Source: an uncultured Ignavibacteria bacterium (GTDB taxonomy: Bacteria > Bacteroidota > Ignavibacteria > Tepidaquicellales > Tepidaquicellaceae). Taken from it: 64,000 nt of DNA. How positions within the stretch are numbered: position 1 is the first letter of the stretch; every line of letters begins with the position of its first letter. Below are positions 26,145 to 34,166 of this stretch, piece by piece. Under the pieces are notes generated by a model that did no database searches, had not been told where the DNA came from, and was given only the letters and a program-made list of their open reading frames with translations. Made by a program: the position numbers and the translations under genes. The stretch spans positions 62,001 through 126,000 of the forward strand of contig CALJIG010000075.1 of the NCBI GenBank assembly GCA_937974175.1, in the 5' to 3' direction.

Positions 26145-27965
26145 TTATATTTCAATGTTAAGTCCGCCGAGTTTCATTATTCTTAGTGCATTAGTGGTCG
26201 GGCAGGGACCTGTATAGAGCGTATAATCAAAGACCATACGGTTATCGATTATTTCTTCTTTGAAATGCATGTTTCTTATAATATCAAATTCCTTGCCAAG
26301 GTTTACAAGCTCGAGATCATGGGTAGAAATTGCCCCGCAGCCGTTCTTCCCGATTAGAGATTTTATATACTCTCTGCTGCCAATTAAACGCTCGCGGTTA
26401 TTAGTCCCTTTAAAAATTTCATCAATAAGGAAGAACAACGGCGGCTCATTGTATATTTGAATGTTATCATAAATAACTTTTAATCTTTGAACCTCTGAAT
26501 AAAAATAAGAAAGCCCTTCATTCAGATTATCGCTGATTTTTATGCAGGAAAAAATTCTGTAGATGGAAGTTGAAAATTGTTGAGCGCATACAGGTGCTCC
26601 GCAGAATGCCAGGCAGAAGTTAACACCCAGTGTTTTCAGAAAAGTACTCTTACCGGACATGTTTGAACCTGTTATGATAATAATTTCATTGTTGAATATA
26701 GAAAAATCATTCGATACTCTTTTATCATACGGAAGCATTGGATGACCAAGTTTTTTTGTTTCAAGAGCGGAAGTATTTCCTTTTAATATTTCCGGAAAAG
26801 TAAAATCAGGATTTGTATATCCGTACTCTGCATAAGAATTAAGTGCTTCAAACTCGTATAATTTTTCCAGCCATTTAGGAAGAACTTCTTTTAAAACCTC
26901 TTTTTGTTTCGCTAACTGATTCGAAAGAAAAACATCGTAAGGAACAATTGAGTTAGCAAGTAAGCGGAATATTGCATTCTCCCGAAAGCTTAGAAGATTT
27001 ATTAAGCGGTTTATTTTTTTTGAGAATGTAACAGGATTTGTTTCTTTATTATGGAACGGCTCAAGAAATTTTTGCAGTTCGGGATTGTTTTTAAAATCCG
27101 TTTTTGAAATTATCTCAAATACTTTGTAGGCTTTTAAATATTCATCAAAAATAATTTCCGATGGACCGATAATTAATTTTATGTTCTTTTCCTGTAAGCC
27201 GTAAGTTATTAAAACTATCAGATAACCCGCTACCCAGTATGAAGGGACGATATTATAAAAATTCAGAATAAAAAATACAATATTGAATAATGAAACAAAC
27301 GAGTAAAAGAAAACAACAAAATTAGAAATTTTTAATTTAGAATCTTTTTCCAGCCATTGAACAAGCTGTGTTCCTTCAAACTCGTTTTGTTTCAGATATG
27401 AAAACCTCAAAAATAATTTTTCCCTAAAGCTTCTGAACGGAATCAGTTCGCGGACAATGCTCTGTCTGAAAGTAAGTTCATTAAAATCTTTAAGAGGGTT
27501 TAGCAGCCATGATTTCAGCTTTACGTATCCTTCTTTAGAGAACGTGCTGTTTAAAATTCTAAGTAGAGAATATTGCCCGGTAATATCTAAATCAATTTCA
27601 AACGGATGATGCGAGTCGCGGTATTCTTTTTTTGCTCCAGGCATTTTCGCCCAGTCGAGATTCATCTTCGCAATGCGTACATTTTTTATGTTAATCCATT
27701 TCTTAGCTCTATCTATAGCGCTTATTACTTTACTTTGCCTCGCTGCTAAAATTGCAAAGAGAGTTAAATCAAGAATTATAACAGTCCAGCCCGTAAGGTT
27801 GTTTGTATAGTTAAATGCAATGAAAGCAAGTACTACGCCTGCAATAATTGTAATAAGGCGGTAGTAAGAAAGAGAATTACTTTTCTTATTTAAAAAGTTT
27901 ATTCTTTCCGTTAGTTTGTTTATTAACTTTCCTTCGTGAGTGAGAATTTCGTTTCGTGATATCAT
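26145..27965 (-). CDS. Membrane-anchored MutS-family ATPase
   Basis: A 606-residue protein with a MutS-type C-terminal ATPase: Walker A in TGSNMSGKSTFLKTLG (about residues 430-445), Walker B PLFFLIDEIFKGTNNRER and the switch ISTHDLEL. The N-terminal mismatch-recognition domain of MutS is absent. Instead there are hydrophobic helices at about 37-77, and a second pair at about 215-255 inside the lever region. It is therefore not the canonical mismatch repair protein; MutS-like membrane proteins of this kind are known in Bacteroidota, with no established role to my knowledge. It starts the packed minus-strand run that includes the kinase, trmO and dinB genes. Confidence 0.82.
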   Translation of the reverse strand: MISRNEILTHEGKLINKLTERINFLNKKSNSLSYYRLITIIAGVVLAFIAFNYTNNLTGWTVIILDLTLFAILAARQSKVISAIDRAKKWINIKNVRIAKMNLDWAKMPGAKKEYRDSHHPFEIDLDITGQYSLLRILNSTFSKEGYVKLKSWLLNPLKDFNELTFRQSIVRELIPFRSFREKLFLRFSYLKQNEFEGTQLVQWLEKDSKLKISNFVVFFYSFVSLFNIVFFILNFYNIVPSYWVAGYLIVLITYGLQEKNIKLIIGPSEIIFDEYLKAYKVFEIISKTDFKNNPELQKFLEPFHNKETNPVTFSKKINRLINLLSFRENAIFRLLANSIVPYDVFLSNQLAKQKEVLKEVLPKWLEKLYEFEALNSYAEYGYTNPDFTFPEILKGNTSALETKKLGHPMLPYDKRVSNDFSIFNNEIIIITGSNMSGKSTFLKTLGVNFCLAFCGAPVCAQQFSTSIYRIFSCIKISDNLNEGLSYFYSEVQRLKVIYDNIQIYNEPPLFFLIDEIFKGTNNRERLIGSREYIKSLIGKNGCGAISTHDLELVNLGKEFDIIRNMHFKEEIIDNRMVFDYTLYTGPCPTTNALRIMKLGGLNIEI

Positions 27966-28011
27966 TGCGGGAAATTACCTATTTCTTTAAAAAATTATAA
28001 GAGCAATATAA

Positions 28012-29175
28012 GTGATTAATTACGATGTAATAATTATTGGTGCAGGTGCTGCAGGACTTTTTTGCGCTGCTGAAGCAGGCAAAAGAAAAAAAACTGTTCT
28101 GGTTATTGAGCATGAAGAGAAGGTCGGGAAAAAAATTCTTATCTCAGGCGGAGGCAGATGTAACTTTACAAATATATATGCATCGCACGAAAATTATATT
28201 TCACAAAATCCGCACTTTTGTAAATCCGCTCTTGCCAGATATACGCAGCACGATTTTATTGAGTTAGTAGAAGGATACAAAATTGCTTACCATGAAAAAA
28301 AGCTCGGACAGTTATTCTGTGACAGTACTTCACGGCAGATTGTTGAAATGTTATTGGGAGAATGCAGCAAGTCTGATGTCCATATAAAAGTTAACTGCAG
28401 CGTTAAGTCAGTTGAGAAAAAAAACAATTTTATAGTTAAAACTAATCTTGGAGAGTTTGAGAGTGGAGCGGTTGTGATAGCTTCCGGCGGGCTTTCAATC
28501 CCGAAAATGGGAGCAACGTCTTTCGGATATAAAATTGCGAAACAGTTCGGAGTGAGTGTAACAGAAACAAAACCGGCACTTGTGCCTCTTTTATTATCAA
28601 AAGATGATTTGTTTAAGTTTAAGAACTTAAGCGGAGTATCTATTGATACGATTGTTTCGAATAACGAGATAAGTTTCAGAGAAAATATTTTGTTTACACA
28701 TAAAGGATTAAGCGGTCCGGCTATATTACAGATTTCTTCTTACCTGAAAGAGAATGAAGGTTTAAAAATTGATTTGATACCTGATAGAAATCTGGACGAA
28801 ATAAAAAACTCGAAAGAGAAAATTGAATTGAAAACATATCTTAAAAACTTCTTCGCAGAAAGATTTACAAGTGTATTAAATGAGAACTATATCCCGTCAA
28901 AGCCGCTGTATCAACTAAACGAAAAAGAAATTGATAGTATAAATCATTTACTGAAAAATTTTACTTTAAAACCTGTCGGAGACGAAGGTTATGAAAAAGC
29001 CGAAGTTACTGTTGGCGGAGTAGATACAAATGGACTTTCCTCCAAAACGATGATGGCAAAAAAAGCGGAAGGTTTGTTTTTCATAGGGGAAGTTGTAGAC
29101 GTTACCGGCTGGCTAGGCGGATATAATTTTCAGTGGGCGTGGTCAAGCGGTTTTGCGGCCGCAACGAATTTCTAG
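28012..29175 (+). CDS. HI0933/YhiN family flavoprotein
   Basis: A 387-residue FAD-dependent oxidoreductase. The N-terminal dinucleotide motif is IIIGAGAAGLFCAAEAG and the family-specific GKKILISGGGRCNFTN follows at about residues 41-56. The C-terminus has AEVTVGGV and GEVVDVTGWLGGYNFQWAWSSG, the usual HI0933 ending. The biochemical role of most members is unknown; BaiN-type relatives act on bile-acid intermediates. The start is GTG, 46 bases from the divergent MutS-like gene, so the two share a short promoter region. Confidence 0.9.
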   Translation: MINYDVIIIGAGAAGLFCAAEAGKRKKTVLVIEHEEKVGKKILISGGGRCNFTNIYASHENYISQNPHFCKSALARYTQHDFIELVEGYKIAYHEKKLGQLFCDSTSRQIVEMLLGECSKSDVHIKVNCSVKSVEKKNNFIVKTNLGEFESGAVVIASGGLSIPKMGATSFGYKIAKQFGVSVTETKPALVPLLLSKDDLFKFKNLSGVSIDTIVSNNEISFRENILFTHKGLSGPAILQISSYLKENEGLKIDLIPDRNLDEIKNSKEKIELKTYLKNFFAERFTSVLNENYIPSKPLYQLNEKEIDSINHLLKNFTLKPVGDEGYEKAEVTVGGVDTNGLSSKTMMAKKAEGLFFIGEVVDVTGWLGGYNFQWAWSSGFAAATNF

Positions 29176-29179
29176 GGTT

Positions 29180-29257
29180 TCCCCTCCGGGTAGGGGTGGT
29201 TTAACGAAAGCAAAGTACACATTAAACCCCCTCTAACTCCCCCTTGGTAAGGGGGAG
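29180..29257. repeat. C/G-tract palindromic intergenic repeat
   Basis: The gap between the flavoprotein and SDR genes holds CCCCTCCGGGTAGGGG (29180-29195) and CTCCCCCTTGGTAAGGGGGAG (29237-29257), both hairpin-forming. They are linked by TAGGGGTGGTTTA and its approximate complement TAAACCCCCTCTA, so the unit also folds as a whole. Elements of the form ACCCCCTCTAACTCCCCCTT are scattered through many genomes of this group. It is probably a non-autonomous dispersed repeat, and not a terminator, because no T-run follows. Confidence 0.8.
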
Positions 29258-29275
29258 AACATAATAAATAAAATT

Positions 29276-29821
29276 ATGTCACATGCTTTAATCATAGGCG
29301 GAACGGGAATGCTTTCAAAAGTTACTGCGTATCTTACAGGAAAGTACGATACGGTTTCTGCTATTAGCCGTGACGAAAAGAAAATTAATCCTAATCTGAA
29401 AAATATAAATCCGCTTATAGTGGATTACACATATTATAAATTTTTGTCAAAGAATTTACAGTCCGCTATTGAGGAATTCGGAAATATAGAATTAGTAGTT
29501 TCGTGGATTCATTCCACAGCTCCTCTTGCGCCAAACATAATAGCAGATAAGTTGAATTTCTATGAGAATTCGTTTCGTTTCTTTGATATTCTTGGCAGCG
29601 CTTACGCAGACCCATCTGGAAATAGTGATGAAAGAGAAACAAGGCTGAAAGAGAATGAAAAGCTTTTATACAGAAAAGTTATCTTGGGGTTTAAGATAGA
29701 AGATAATTCTTCGCGCTGGCTTACAAATGAGGAAATAAGTTCAGGGGTGATTGAGGCAATCACGAATGATGAAGAAGAGAAAATTGTCGGCATTGTTTCA
29801 CCATGGGATAAAAGACCGTAA
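29276..29821 (+). CDS. Short-chain dehydrogenase-like protein
   Basis: A 181-residue Rossmann protein starting ALIIGGTGMLSKVTAYL, an SDR-type GGTGxxxxxT motif in the first 20 residues. VSWIHSTAP occupies the position of the usual NAG motif. No clear YxxxK catalytic pair is seen and the protein is short of the classical 250 residues; similar-length SDR-like proteins of unknown substrate occur in other bacteria. It ends 4 bases before a bidirectional terminator shared with nuoJ. Confidence 0.7.
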   Translation: MSHALIIGGTGMLSKVTAYLTGKYDTVSAISRDEKKINPNLKNINPLIVDYTYYKFLSKNLQSAIEEFGNIELVVSWIHSTAPLAPNIIADKLNFYENSFRFFDILGSAYADPSGNSDERETRLKENEKLLYRKVILGFKIEDNSSRWLTNEEISSGVIEAITNDEEEKIVGIVSPWDKRP

Positions 29822-29825
29822 ACAA

Positions 29826-29862
29826 AAAACCCCGCAGGAAAAATCTTACGGGGTTTTGTTTT
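29826..29862 (+). terminator. Bidirectional terminator between SDR and nuoJ genes
   Basis: CCCCG at 29830-29834 pairs with CGGGG at 29849-29853, flanked by A-runs on the left and T-runs on the right. The 14-base loop is largely unpaired. It lies directly after the SDR stop and 22 bases beyond the nuoJ stop on the opposite strand, so it can serve both. Confidence 0.8.
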
Positions 29863-29884
29863 AAAACTTATATTTTAAAAATTC

Positions 29885-30403
29885 TTACTCAAATTTCTTT
29901 TTTGCCAGAACAACTGCGCCGATAATACCGGCAATAAGCAGGAATGAGGCAAGCTCGAACGGAAGTGAATAAGTTGTTGTTAACTCTTTTCCTAGAGATT
30001 CTGCAGTTCCTATAGCAAGAGCGTTATCGCTTATCTTATCAAATTTTCCATAGAACCCTGCAAATACTGTAAACCCAAGTAAGCACATTAATAGTAAGGA
30101 TAGAAGCAAAGCAGTCAGCTTTTTAAGCCCGAGCACTTCAGTCATCTTTCTTTCATCTCCTAAGTTCAAAAGCATAATAACGAAGAGGAATAAAACCATA
30201 ATTGCGCCCATGTATACAAGCACCTGTATAATGGCAATAAACTGAGCCCTCAACAGGAGATAAATACCTGATGTAGTAAAGAAATTTAAGATTAAAAACA
30301 GCGCACTGTTAATCGGGCTTCTGCGGGTAATCATCATAACTGCCGAAAAAACAGCTAATATTGCGAGTCCCCAGAATAGAAAAGCTTCTAATGTAAATGG
30401 CAT
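29885..30403 (-). CDS. nuoJ: NADH-quinone oxidoreductase subunit J
   Basis: A 172-residue membrane protein with five hydrophobic helices. The NuoJ signature is strong: ARRSPINSALFLIL-type start (RRSPINSALFLILNF at residues 28-42) and YMGAIMVLFLFVIMLLNL around 64-81. Subunit J is part of the membrane arm of complex I. It is unusual that no other nuo gene is adjacent: the upstream gap is filled by a palindromic repeat and the downstream neighbour is convergent. Either the complex I genes are split in this genome or this is an extra copy. Confidence 0.9.
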   Translation of the reverse strand: MPFTLEAFLFWGLAILAVFSAVMMITRRSPINSALFLILNFFTTSGIYLLLRAQFIAIIQVLVYMGAIMVLFLFVIMLLNLGDERKMTEVLGLKKLTALLLSLLLMCLLGFTVFAGFYGKFDKISDNALAIGTAESLGKELTTTYSLPFELASFLLIAGIIGAVVLAKKKFE

Positions 30404-30482
30404 AAAGAATAGTAAAGAGTAAATATACTCTTTCTAAAATAAAATTGTAATTACAAATTTTGGGTGAATTTTTACTTTTAAT

Positions 30483-30617
30483 TTAACCACAGAGGGCACA
30501 GATTTTTACACAGAGAACACAGAGATAAGATTTAATAGGAATATGATTATTAGTTTCTGAGAGAATTTGTTTTTTCTGTGTCCTCTGTGCTCAATTCTCT
30601 GTGTCCTCTGTGGTTAA
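30483..30617. repeat. CACAGAG-type long palindrome (copy 2)
   Basis: The 311-base gap 30404-30714 contains an arm starting TTAACCACAGAGGGCACAG (30483-30524) and its inverted partner ending CTCTGTGTCCTCTGTGGTTAA (30597-30617, arm from 30576). Each arm is about 42 bases with internal repeats of CACAGAG, separated by about 50 bases. It can fold into a long interrupted hairpin. Related elements are at 6042, 61860 and 62425. Nothing else is seen in the gap apart from the promoter region of the TPR gene. Confidence 0.9.
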
Positions 30618-30714
30618 ACTGATCAAAGGAATTTTACCGGCTGAAAAACCGTTGTAACTACTGCAATTCATTATTCGTTGAATATGCCAATCATTAAAAG
30701 TATTTTTATCTCGT

Positions 30715-32388
30715 ATGCCTAAAAAACTCGCCCTTATTTTTTTAATTCTTCTTGCATTTGCAGATGTTTATGCTGTGAATGTATCCGGAGATACGACTTC
30801 TAATAGAAGAAAAGCAGAAGCTTTATTTATTGAAGGTAAAACCCTTGAGCTGAAAAATAATTACCTCGGTGCAATTGAAAATTACAAGACGGCACTTCAG
30901 TTTGATAAAGCTCCGGGTATATACTATGCACTTGGAGACCTGTATTATTTTTTAGGCAAGTATGAAGATGCTTTGCAATACACTAAAAAAGCCTTGGATG
31001 TTTCTCCCCGCGATACTGAATATCTCGAACGTCTTTCATCGGTTTATATTGCGTTAAACGATTTTCCAAAAGCTGCTGAGACTATTGAAAAAATCATTTC
31101 TATAGATTCAAGTTATACCTATGGACTTTATACACTCGCCCGTCTTTATCAGGAAATGAAAATGCCTTCAAAGGCTATTACTGTTTTTGAAAGCATTACA
31201 GATAAGATAGGTTACGACTACGAAGTTTTGAGAAAGATGTATGATATTTACGCAGGCTTTAAGGAAATGGATAAGGCAACTGAAACACTTGAAGCAATAT
31301 TAAAATTAAATCCATATAACTCTGAAATAAAATCATTGCTTGCCGCTCACTATAGGGAGATAGGCAGACTTGATGAAGCAGAAAGATTATACGAAGAAGT
31401 ATTTGCAATAAGCCCTAAAGATAAAAACGTTCAGGCAGAGCTTGTTAAGATTTATTTTCAGAGGAATGACAACGATAAAGGTTTTAAAAAATTCAGCCAG
31501 TTACTGGGAAAAGATTCGTTGGATTTTTATGAGAAAGTTCAGGTCGGCGAAGTTTATTATAGGTTAATAAGTCAGGATAAAGGCGCTTTAGATATTACAA
31601 CAAATATTTTTACAAGCTTGAACAGTGAATACCCCGGTGAATGGATTCCATATTATTATCTCGGAGCAATTGATCTGATAAATAAAAACGAAGGTTCTTA
31701 TCAGGAGAAATTTAATCAGGCAATGCAGTACGGCGATACGGCAAGACAAGTATATCTTCTGGTAGGTGTTTCATATTTTCAGAGAAATAAACTTGCTGAA
31801 GCTAAGACTGCTCTAGAAAAAGGATTGGTTCAGTTCCCCGATGATTTCGATTTTTTAAATCTGCTTGGCAATATAGAGCAGACTCTTGGCAATACTTCAG
31901 GAGCGTTAACATATTATGAAAAAGCGAGAGAGCGGAATCCTGATGATGTAAATAACTTAGTAGCGCTTGCAGGACTTTATGAAACAATGAAACGATATAA
32001 AGAATCGAATGCTGCCTACGAAAAAGTTTTAAGCATCGAGCCTGATAACGCTTTAGCGTTAAACAACTATGCTTATTATTTATCTGTAAGAGGCGAGAGG
32101 TTAAATGATGCGCAGAAGATGTCGAAAAAATCATTGGAAAATAATCCCGATAATGCTTCATATCTTGATACATACGGCTGGATATTATTTAAGCTGGGTA
32201 AATATGAAGATGCAAGGGACTATATAATAAAATCTTTGAAGGTAAACGGAAACTCTGCAGTTGTAAATGACCACCTTGGAGATATATATAATGCTATGGG
32301 AGACAGAACAAATGCAATGAAGTACTGGAAGAAAGCTTACGAGCTTGCTCCTGACAATTTAGAATTCAAAAATAAAATTTCAAAATAA
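30715..32388 (+). CDS. Exported tetratricopeptide-repeat protein
   Basis: A 557-residue protein with an N-terminal signal peptide (MPKKLALIFLILLAFADVYA) followed by TPR units over almost its whole length. Examples are APGIYYALGDLYYFLGKYEDAL near residue 65 and VNDHLGDIYNAMGDRTNAMKYW near 517. No enzymatic domain is present. It should be periplasmic, probably a protein-interaction scaffold. The trxB gene begins 8 bases after its stop, so they are probably co-transcribed. Confidence 0.85.
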   Translation: MPKKLALIFLILLAFADVYAVNVSGDTTSNRRKAEALFIEGKTLELKNNYLGAIENYKTALQFDKAPGIYYALGDLYYFLGKYEDALQYTKKALDVSPRDTEYLERLSSVYIALNDFPKAAETIEKIISIDSSYTYGLYTLARLYQEMKMPSKAITVFESITDKIGYDYEVLRKMYDIYAGFKEMDKATETLEAILKLNPYNSEIKSLLAAHYREIGRLDEAERLYEEVFAISPKDKNVQAELVKIYFQRNDNDKGFKKFSQLLGKDSLDFYEKVQVGEVYYRLISQDKGALDITTNIFTSLNSEYPGEWIPYYYLGAIDLINKNEGSYQEKFNQAMQYGDTARQVYLLVGVSYFQRNKLAEAKTALEKGLVQFPDDFDFLNLLGNIEQTLGNTSGALTYYEKARERNPDDVNNLVALAGLYETMKRYKESNAAYEKVLSIEPDNALALNNYAYYLSVRGERLNDAQKMSKKSLENNPDNASYLDTYGWILFKLGKYEDARDYIIKSLKVNGNSAVVNDHLGDIYNAMGDRTNAMKYWKKAYELAPDNLEFKNKISK

Positions 32389-32396
32389 TTTAACCC

Positions 32397-33344
32397 ATGT
32401 CTAACCACCACAAAGTAATAATAATAGGTTCAGGACCTGCAGGATTTACTGCAGCATTATACACAGGAAGAGCAAATTTAAATCCTGTAATATTTGAAGG
32501 ACATCAGCCGGGCGGGCAGCTGATGATAACAACTGAAGTTGAAAACTATCCTGGCTTCGAGCACGGAATACAGGGACCGGAACTGATGGATGTAATGAGG
32601 AAGCAGGTGCACAGATTCGGAGCCAAGTCAATTTATAAATTTATTACTAAAGTAGATTTTTCCCAAAGACCGTTTAAGATGTGGACAGATGATAACGAAG
32701 AATACACTTCAGATACGGTAATTGTTGCAACAGGCGCAACAGCAAAGCTGTTAGGACTGCCGACTGAGCAAAAATTCATGGGATACGGAGTTTCTGCATG
32801 CGCTACATGTGACGGATTCTTTTTTAAAAACCAAAGAGTAATTGTTGTTGGCGCAGGTGATACTGCAATGGAAGAAGCAAATTATTTAACAAGACATGCA
32901 TCAGAAGTTACAATCATTCACAGAAGCCAGAACTTCCGCGCATCAAAAATTATGCTGGATAGGGTAAAAGAAAATCCGAAGATAAAATTTATTACAGATA
33001 CAGTTATAGATGAAGTTGTGGGTACTGAAGAAGATTTCAAGAAAACAGTAACAGGTGTAAAATTAAAAAATGTTGTAACAGGTGAAGTAACAGATTACCC
33101 TGTAGAAGGAGTTTTTATTGCCATAGGGCACAAACCGAACACAGATATATTTAATGGAATTTTAGATATGGATGAAGTAGGATATCTTATTACAAAGAAG
33201 ACAAGCTCGGAGACAAATATTCCGGGAGTTTTTGCATGCGGCGATGCGCAGGATAGCATTTATCGACAGGCAGTTACTGCGGCAGGCACGGGCTGCATGG
33301 CTGCGATTGATGCAGAAAGATATTTAGAAGCGAATCATAAATAA
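32397..33344 (+). CDS. trxB: Thioredoxin reductase
   Basis: A 315-residue flavoprotein of the low-molecular-weight thioredoxin reductase class. The FAD motif is IIGSGPAGFTAALYTGRA near the start, the redox-active pair is C135-x2-C138 in SACATCDG, the NADPH motif is VVGAGDTAMEEANYL, and the second FAD motif is GVFACGDAQDSIYRQAVTAAG. It keeps thioredoxin reduced with NADPH. It lies 8 bases after the TPR gene and 3 bases before the nucleotidyltransferase-like gene. No thioredoxin gene is adjacent. Confidence 0.95.
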   Translation: MSNHHKVIIIGSGPAGFTAALYTGRANLNPVIFEGHQPGGQLMITTEVENYPGFEHGIQGPELMDVMRKQVHRFGAKSIYKFITKVDFSQRPFKMWTDDNEEYTSDTVIVATGATAKLLGLPTEQKFMGYGVSACATCDGFFFKNQRVIVVGAGDTAMEEANYLTRHASEVTIIHRSQNFRASKIMLDRVKENPKIKFITDTVIDEVVGTEEDFKKTVTGVKLKNVVTGEVTDYPVEGVFIAIGHKPNTDIFNGILDMDEVGYLITKKTSSETNIPGVFACGDAQDSIYRQAVTAAGTGCMAAIDAERYLEANHK

Positions 33345-33347
33345 GAA

Positions 33348-33893
33348 ATGGAAACTTCTCAGCTAATAGTATTACAGGATGTTGCTGATAAGTTAACTTC
33401 TATTGGAGTCGATTACATGCTGACCGGTTCAATGGCAGGATTTATTTATGCAATGCCAAGAATGACCAGAGATATCGATATTGTTATTAAAATATTTCAT
33501 ACAAATAAGGAAAAAATAATCAACGCCTTTAAAAAGGATTATGGAGTTTCTGAAGAAGATATTGATTTTGCTTTGCAACATAATCTGATGTTCAATTTCT
33601 TTCATAAAGCTACAAAAGCTAAGGTTGATTTTATTGTTCAAAAAAGAACTGAGTACAGACTGTATGAGTTTGAAAGAAGAAAATTCTTTGAATCTGAAAC
33701 ATATAAGGGGTATGTAGTTTCTAAAGAAGATTTGATTATTTCTAAGGTTGAATGGGCAAAGGACTCCTTATCTGAGCAGCAAAAAATGGATATAAAATAT
33801 TTGTTGCAAACCGGAGTAGATGAACAGTACCTGCATCATTGGTTAAATGAATTAAACTTAATAGAAATTTTTAATAAGTTAGCTTATGAATGA
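33348..33893 (+). CDS. Nucleotidyltransferase-fold protein (possible toxin of a TA pair)
   Basis: A 181-residue protein with a complete nucleotidyltransferase active-site pattern: G27-S28 in MLTGSMAG, D42 and D44 in TRDIDIVI, and a third Asp D94 in KAKVDFIVQ. The C-terminal part is helical (KEDLIISKVEWAKDSLSEQQ), a pattern seen in the DUF6036/AbiEii-like group. It overlaps the following 85-residue gene by 8 bases (ATGAATGA). Paired NTase plus small protein cassettes often act as toxin-antitoxin systems that modify tRNA or the partner. That reading is inference; it starts 3 bases after trxB. Confidence 0.75.
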   Translation: METSQLIVLQDVADKLTSIGVDYMLTGSMAGFIYAMPRMTRDIDIVIKIFHTNKEKIINAFKKDYGVSEEDIDFALQHNLMFNFFHKATKAKVDFIVQKRTEYRLYEFERRKFFESETYKGYVVSKEDLIISKVEWAKDSLSEQQKMDIKYLLQTGVDEQYLHHWLNELNLIEIFNKLAYE

Positions 33894-34143
33894 TACTTTA
33901 CCACACGTACAGAAAAGATATGAGGATATGATAATGGAATTACCATGGGAAAAACGACTTGAAATGGGAGCAGAAATGTTTGATACAGGTTTAGCCTTAT
34001 TGAGAATGGGATTACCTGATGGACTAACAGAAAAAGAAAAGGAACTGGAAATTTTTAAAAGAATGTATCAACCGGATTTCAAATCTGAAAAACTTGAAAA
34101 ATGGTTAAAGATGTACAAAGAATATTTAGACTCAACTGACTAA
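33886..34143 (+). CDS. Small helical partner of the nucleotidyltransferase-like protein
   Basis: An 85-residue acidic, all-helical protein (QKRYEDMIMELPWEKRLEMG at residues 9-28, then a C-terminal KLEKWLKMYKEYL helix). It overlaps the upstream nucleotidyltransferase gene by 8 bases, so translation is coupled. I do not recognise a named family; a similar small ORF commonly follows DUF6036-like genes. It may be an antitoxin or a substrate-binding subunit. It is followed 23 bases later by hmgA. Confidence 0.65.
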   Translation: MNDTLPHVQKRYEDMIMELPWEKRLEMGAEMFDTGLALLRMGLPDGLTEKEKELEIFKRMYQPDFKSEKLEKWLKMYKEYLDSTD

Positions 34144-34166
34144 TTACAAATTATTAATTATAAAAT

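Noticed and set aside
26145..27965. Canonical mismatch repair gene mutS
   Set aside because: It lacks the mismatch-binding N-terminal domain, has membrane helices and is about 250 residues shorter.
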